Source: Candidatus Woesearchaeota archaeon (lineage in GTDB: Archaea; Nanobdellota; Nanobdellia; Woesearchaeales; UBA11576). Taken from it: DNA of 8,393 bases. The stretch is from assembly GCA_030591125.1 (NCBI GenBank), contig JAUVBP010000043.1:1-8393 (forward strand), given 5' to 3'. Of the stretch, positions 4,845 to 8,393 are shown piece by piece; the first letter of the stretch is position 1, and each line of letters opens with the position of its first letter. The position numbers and the translations under genes are program-made. Under the pieces are notes generated by a model. It ran no database searches, was not told where the DNA came from, and was given only the letters and a program-made list of their open reading frames with translations.

Positions 4845-4871
4845 TTTTTTTATTACTTTTACTTTTTATTA
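4840..4871 (+). terminator. T-rich terminator after uS2
   Basis: AGTAAT, six T and ATTACT form an 18-bp perfect palindrome overlapping the stop codon (4840-4857), and T runs continue to 4867. The T-runs fit archaeal termination. The palindrome would fold only weakly. Confidence 0.55.
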
Positions 4872-4872
4872 T
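4863..4872 (+). promoter_or_regulatory. Possible TATA box of the radical SAM gene
   Basis: TTTTTATTAT overlaps the terminator and would start transcription near 4894, about 25 nt before the ATG. The match is weak and no Shine-Dalgarno site stands before the ATG at 4919. Confidence 0.35.
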
Positions 4873-4918
4873 CCGCGAAAAAAGAGGTTCTGAGTACATT
4901 TTCAGAGTAGTTGTTACT

Positions 4919-6223
4919 ATGACAAAGACTAGCGGAAATTATAAGCTTGATAAGGGAAGGATAGTGGTATCGACAGGCAGGCCGTGTCCGATAGGGTGTA
5001 GCTATTGCTATACTTATTCTGATGATTTTGTCTCATTTCCACGCAAGACACCGGAACAGATAGTATCTGATCTCAGTACTTTTGCCAATCGCATAGACCT
5101 TGTTCAGTTGGGCTGCGATACTGAACTGTTCTTGCATCAGGATGAAGCTATTGAGTTGATCAAGGGCATCGCTGGTCTGGATCGTGATGTATCATTCGCC
5201 ACAAAGATGTGCCTGTCGGACCGCACCATAGATGAGTTGGCAAGTACATATGAGACAATGCGCAGGTCAGCCTATCACACTCCTGGAACAGAGAATTACA
5301 TGGCTGCTTTTGTCTCGCTTATAGGTTTGGAGACTGCCCAGCGTCTGGAACCGAAAGCGCCTTCACCTGAAAGGAGGATCAAGACGATAAAGCGGCTTCA
5401 TCAGGCAGGGATTCCTACTTATGTTTTCATGAGACCTCTCCTACCTATAGTATCTGAAGAGGAACTTGACCGGTTATTTGAACAGACAAGGGAACATTGT
5501 GATGGTTATGTGGTAGGGGAGCTATACTGTGATGGTGAGATCATGTCCCGGTTAGGATTGACTGGTGCTGACTCAAGGAAAAAGATGGCATGGGGGCTTG
5601 ACCAGAGGACCTGGGACGTGTTCATCGACGAGAGGATTGCCCATCTCGCAGAACAGAAAGATGTCTTTTCTTCTTCTCTTGAGGCGTTTGATGTTGTCAG
5701 GGGTAAGAGATATCAGGAAGCGCTTATTGAAGGTATGGCGAATATGGAAGGGGGTGCTAATTTTCTGGAGGGTAGTGTCTATTCTGCAAGGTTAGCCGTG
5801 CCTGATAATGTGAAGCACATACATGTTATGGCTGAAAAGGATAGTTTCGCGCCAGGATTGAGCCTTAGTAGGAATGTCTTCACAGGAGAACAGTTTGAGA
5901 TCCCTGCTGTTTCAGACATCGATGCAGTCAGAAAATTCTATTTCGGAAATACTATGGTCATCAATCAACCTCCGAATGCTTATCTGGCCTCGCCAAGACA
6001 TATCCTGCTTGAGGACGGGAGGTTATTCGCCAGTGGAAGTTTCATTGGTAACTTTGACCTTAATGAGGCAACAGTCCAAAGTCTGCTCAAGAGCCTGGAA
6101 TCGATGATACATGGTAAGGATGATCTGGTCCGTGTGTGTGAAAGTCTTGATAGGATGTTGATGCCGTTAGAACTTGATCATGAGACATTCAGGAAGATAC
6201 AAGAATCAACAACTGTAAGGTAA
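4919..6223 (+). CDS. Radical SAM protein, spore-photoproduct-lyase-like, with long C-terminal extension
   Basis: The 434-residue protein has the radical SAM cluster motif CPIGCSYC, with the three Fe-S ligands C23, C27 and C30. A SAM-binding partial TIM barrel follows to about residue 250. ATKMCLSDRTIDEL (94-107) and LEPKAPSPERR (143-153), followed by HQAGIPTYVFMRPLLP, are hallmarks of the group that includes spore photoproduct lyase and the Rv2578c-like proteins. The group is typically about 290-350 residues, so roughly the last 150-180 residues here are extra. This C-terminal part has no CxxC or SPASM-type cysteine cluster. It contains VKHIHVMAEKDSFAPGLSLS and VINQPPNAYLASPRHILLEDG, which I do not recognise. 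Substrate and reaction are unknown; DNA photoproduct repair is possible but not shown. The gene converges on radB with 16 bp between the stops. Confidence 0.85.
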   Translation: MTKTSGNYKLDKGRIVVSTGRPCPIGCSYCYTYSDDFVSFPRKTPEQIVSDLSTFANRIDLVQLGCDTELFLHQDEAIELIKGIAGLDRDVSFATKMCLSDRTIDELASTYETMRRSAYHTPGTENYMAAFVSLIGLETAQRLEPKAPSPERRIKTIKRLHQAGIPTYVFMRPLLPIVSEEELDRLFEQTREHCDGYVVGELYCDGEIMSRLGLTGADSRKKMAWGLDQRTWDVFIDERIAHLAEQKDVFSSSLEAFDVVRGKRYQEALIEGMANMEGGANFLEGSVYSARLAVPDNVKHIHVMAEKDSFAPGLSLSRNVFTGEQFEIPAVSDIDAVRKFYFGNTMVINQPPNAYLASPRHILLEDGRLFASGSFIGNFDLNEATVQSLLKSLESMIHGKDDLVRVCESLDRMLMPLELDHETFRKIQESTTVR

Positions 6224-6239
6224 CTCTCAGTTTGAATTA

Positions 6240-6929
6240 TCAGCCCTTAACTTCTTCAATCCCTTTATCCACTATCTTGAACACTACCTCACGATCCTCT
6301 GCGATGCTCCTGTGTTTCTTCAGCACTGCTTTTCGTATCCCACGGCGTCCTGCCATGAGTTCTATCATGCACTTGCTGGAATATTTCAGAAGATCCCCTC
6401 CAACAATCCGCACTTGCTCCTTATCATCAAAGCTTGAGTAGACTTGGTTTGCAATCACAACAGGGATTTCCTTGCGCCTAGAGATCTCACTGAGGTAGGA
6501 TATCTGTGTTCCCAGATCCTTGTTGATTGTGTAGACCTCATTGGTCTTCCCTATCTCTAGCCTATATAGCATGGAGACTGTATCGACGATTATTATTCCT
6601 ATGTCATCATCGATGAGTTTGCTCAATTTTCCGAACGCATTCCTCTGTTCTTCAAAGTTTGTAGGTTTAAGGAATATTATCTTCTCAATGAGTGTTTCAT
6701 AATCATCAGGCACTATCTGTTTAAGGCGTTCGACAGAGAATCCTCCTTCAGTATCTATGTACACCGCTTTCTTCCCTCGCTTCACAGCGGCCACTGCTGC
6801 TATGATGCAGAGATTGGTCTTTCCACTTGCGGATGGGCCATACAGTGTGGTGACAGTATCTGCCTCGAAACCGCCATCTAGCAGGGCATCCAAGATTTCA
6901 GAACCGGTGCTCACACGCTTCATATCCAT
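6240..6929 (-). CDS. radB: RadB, RadA paralogue
   Basis: This is a RecA-core protein without the N-terminal HhH domain, the hallmark of RadB. From the start chosen it has 229 residues. It opens MDMKRVSTGSEILDALLDGGFE, then Walker A GPSASGKT (31-38), VYIDTEGGFSVERL (56-69) with the catalytic glutamate, Walker B IIIVDT (112-117) and ANQV (160-163). RadB binds DNA and assists RadA and Hjc in recombination, with weak ATPase and no strand exchange of its own. An open frame extends to an ATG at 6974, but a TATA box at 6951-6959 is centred 26 nt from the ATG at 6929. This points to a leaderless start there, and the length then matches the family. An ATG at 6947 is also possible if the upstream TATA at 6972-6980 is used in this direction. 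Confidence 0.95.
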   Translation of the reverse strand: MDMKRVSTGSEILDALLDGGFEADTVTTLYGPSASGKTNLCIIAAVAAVKRGKKAVYIDTEGGFSVERLKQIVPDDYETLIEKIIFLKPTNFEEQRNAFGKLSKLIDDDIGIIIVDTVSMLYRLEIGKTNEVYTINKDLGTQISYLSEISRRKEIPVVIANQVYSSFDDKEQVRIVGGDLLKYSSKCMIELMAGRRGIRKAVLKKHRSIAEDREVVFKIVDKGIEEVKG

Positions 6930-6950
6930 GGATTTCAATACCCTCATAAG

Positions 6951-6959
6951 TATTATAAA
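6951..6959 (-). promoter_or_regulatory. TATA box of radB, predicting a leaderless mRNA
   Basis: On the minus strand TTTATAATA is centred 26 nt before the ATG at 6929. No Shine-Dalgarno site is seen before that codon. This site argues against the longer radB start at 6974, which would lie upstream of the promoter. Confidence 0.6.
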
Positions 6960-6971
6960 CCTTTTGCTAAA

Positions 6972-6980
6972 CATATAAAT
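6972..6980 (+). promoter_or_regulatory. TATA box of the GT-C-like membrane protein gene
   Basis: CATATAAAT predicts transcription from about 7003, leaving about 13 nt before the ATG at 7016. It lies only 12 bp from the radB TATA box in opposite orientation, so the two promoters cannot easily be occupied together. Confidence 0.55.
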
Positions 6981-7015
6981 ACATCTTTTCCAGAATCAGG
7001 GCCTGTGAATACGAT

Positions 7016-8393
7016 ATGAAGAGGAAGCATCAACATTACTACCTGCTTGCTTTGGTGTTTGTGTTTGCTTTAGCTGTGCGTCTCTATCTCGCGTTCCAGA
7101 CACCAAATTTCGCAGTGGAAGAGGCGTACTTCAATTATAGGCAGATTGAGTCAATAAAGCATACTGGCCTCCCATCATATATGGATGATCTTAGCTATTC
7201 TGGCAGGACCCATATATTCCATCCGGTGTATCATTACTTGCTGGCCACATTCTCTTTCATCATGGGAACGACACTTGCGCTCAAGATCATCCCCAACATA
7301 CTTGCCACATTATTGGTGCTGGTGATATATTTCATCGTGCTTGAGTTGACAAAGAACCGTAACATCTCATTGTTCTGTGCATTCACTTCAGCATTCATCA
7401 CAGTCTTCTTTACACACACCATCAATTCTGCATCACTCTTCTCATTCACGCTGCCTTTGATATTCTACTTGGTGTACTGTTTCATGCGTATCAAGGAGCG
7501 TAAGTTCCTATATCATTTCCTGTTCTTCTCTTTCGTGCTTTCATTGACCAGCGCAATCGCTTTCTTTTTTGTATTCGGTCTTCTCCTCTACATGCTCCTT
7601 GTGAAGCTTGAGTATAAGGTGCAGAACAGGATTGAGCTGGAAGTCATACTCTTCGTCACGTTCCTGACACTTTGGGTCAATGTATTGCTCTATAAGAAGG
7701 CGTTTCTTTTCCATTCATACGCACTCATCTGGCAGAACATCCCTACACAGATCCTGAGTTCATATTTCAAGCAGGTCGATGTTGTGGCAAGCGTCACGGC
7801 CATAGGGTTGCTCCCTCTTCTGCTTGGTATATTCGCAGTCTACAAATATATGTTCAAGGAAAGGGACAAGCGGACATATCTTCTGATGGCGTTCGCTCTT
7901 GCAGTCGCTCTCCTGCTCTGGTTCAAGCTGATAACCCTTGATGTTGGGCTCATGTTCCTGGGCGCGATACTTATACCCCTCATGGGACAGACACTTAACC
8001 TGTTCTTCAAGTATGTCGAGATGACAAAGATATCTTACACAAAGAGTTACTTCTGGATACCGCTTTTCCTGCTTGTTGTCCTGACATCGATGCTTCCTTC
8101 TGTCGGCCGCGCATCTGTAGAGATACAGGGTGCTGTCAGCCCGGAGGAGGTCGCTGCACTTACTTGGCTGCGTGAGGCCACTCCAGAAGATTCGATCATC
8201 CTTTCGACAATAGCAGAAGGTGACCTGATATCTGCAATAGCAGAGAGGAAGAACGTCGCTGACAATGATTTCCTGCTTATACGTTCCTCGAGCGATATGT
8301 TTGAGGAGGTCAATCGCATGTATACTGCGATGTTCAAGACGCATGCTGTAGAGCTGATGAATAAGTATGGTGTGGATTATGTGTACTTTTCAC
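7016..8393 (+). CDS. Multi-spanning membrane protein, GT-C glycosyltransferase-like (3' end outside window)
   Basis: The frame opens at the ATG at 7016 and runs to the window edge without a stop, giving 459 residues. A basic start (MKRKHQHYY) leads into the first membrane helix (about 10-27). A polar loop with E35-E36 (AVEEAYFNYRQIESIKHTGLP) follows; the acidic pair after helix 1 is where GT-C enzymes carry their catalytic D/E. About nine further hydrophobic segments follow up to residue 362. A soluble part then starts with VSPEEVAALTWLREATPEDSIILS and EGDLISAIAERKNVADN, resembling the post-membrane part of archaeal STT3/AglB-like and GT39-type proteins (WLREnTPed, iAeR-VaDN). Likely role: sugar or oligosaccharide transfer from a lipid carrier at the outer face of the membrane. 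The WWDYG motif of true STT3 is not present here, so AglB itself is unlikely. Acceptor and donor are unknown. Confidence 0.75.
   Translation, partial: MKRKHQHYYLLALVFVFALAVRLYLAFQTPNFAVEEAYFNYRQIESIKHTGLPSYMDDLSYSGRTHIFHPVYHYLLATFSFIMGTTLALKIIPNILATLLVLVIYFIVLELTKNRNISLFCAFTSAFITVFFTHTINSASLFSFTLPLIFYLVYCFMRIKERKFLYHFLFFSFVLSLTSAIAFFFVFGLLLYMLLVKLEYKVQNRIELEVILFVTFLTLWVNVLLYKKAFLFHSYALIWQNIPTQILSSYFKQVDVVASVTAIGLLPLLLGIFAVYKYMFKERDKRTYLLMAFALAVALLLWFKLITLDVGLMFLGAILIPLMGQTLNLFFKYVEMTKISYTKSYFWIPLFLLVVLTSMLPSVGRASVEIQGAVSPEEVAALTWLREATPEDSIILSTIAEGDLISAIAERKNVADNDFLLIRSSSDMFEEVNRMYTAMFKTHAVELMNKYGVDYVYFS

Noticed and set aside
6930..6974. Longer radB start at 6974
   Set aside because: The extra 15 residues are absent from normal RadB proteins, and the extension crosses the best radB TATA box. 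The start at 6929 fits both promoter spacing and family length.
7760..8344. Minus-strand frame of 194 codons near the right end
   Set aside because: The protein is rich in Cys, His and charged residues without pattern. The plus strand reads one continuous membrane protein over the same bases, with hydrophobic segments typical of a real gene.

Overview
This window is chromosomal DNA from an archaeon. The evidence is an archaeal uS2, the archaeal recombinase RadA with its paralogue RadB, a TRAM-domain protein, a soluble TraB-family protein and an archaeal-type PRC-barrel protein. TATA boxes of the TTTATAAA type sit about 26 nt before the inferred transcription starts. The gene set and the many single-gene transcription units fit a DPANN (for example Woesearchaeota-like) or euryarchaeal genome, but the lineage cannot be fixed by eye. 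No mobile element, CRISPR array, tRNA or rRNA was seen.

Layout from left to right. At 1-190 (minus) is the start of a PRC-barrel protein cut by the window edge. It is divergent from a leaderless TraB-family gene (354-1067, plus). A 263-bp gap follows, holding a 12-bp palindrome, a TATA box and a foldable 5' leader. Next comes a probable two-gene operon: a 93-residue protein of unknown function (1331-1612) and radA (1649-2698), which carry the same GAGGTG ribosome-binding site. A hairpin plus T-run ends this unit. Then come a TRAM-domain protein with a Gly-rich front and a long Pro/Ala/Glu repeat tail (2846-3517), a 2'-5' RNA ligase-like RNA cyclic phosphodiesterase (3556-4092), and ribosomal protein uS2 behind a leader of about 120 nt with two hairpins (4245-4844). 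The last part holds a radical SAM protein with an unusual C-terminal extension (4919-6223), convergent radB (6240-6929, minus), and a divergent multi-spanning membrane protein resembling GT-C glycosyltransferases. That last gene (7016 to the window end) is cut off and has no stop codon in the window.

Themes. Two RecA-superfamily genes lie within 5 kb: radA, co-transcribed with a small unknown protein, and radB, tail-to-tail with a radical SAM enzyme of the spore-photoproduct-lyase-like group. TRAM, the RNA phosphodiesterase and uS2 form a run of RNA or translation genes. Start architecture is mixed: traB and radB look leaderless, while the unknown-radA unit, TRAM and uS2 have leaders with hairpins and Shine-Dalgarno sites. 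There is no clear-cut novel multi-gene system. The best candidates for new biology are the 93-residue RadA partner with its structured leader, the radical SAM C-terminal domain, and the two-armed disordered TRAM protein.
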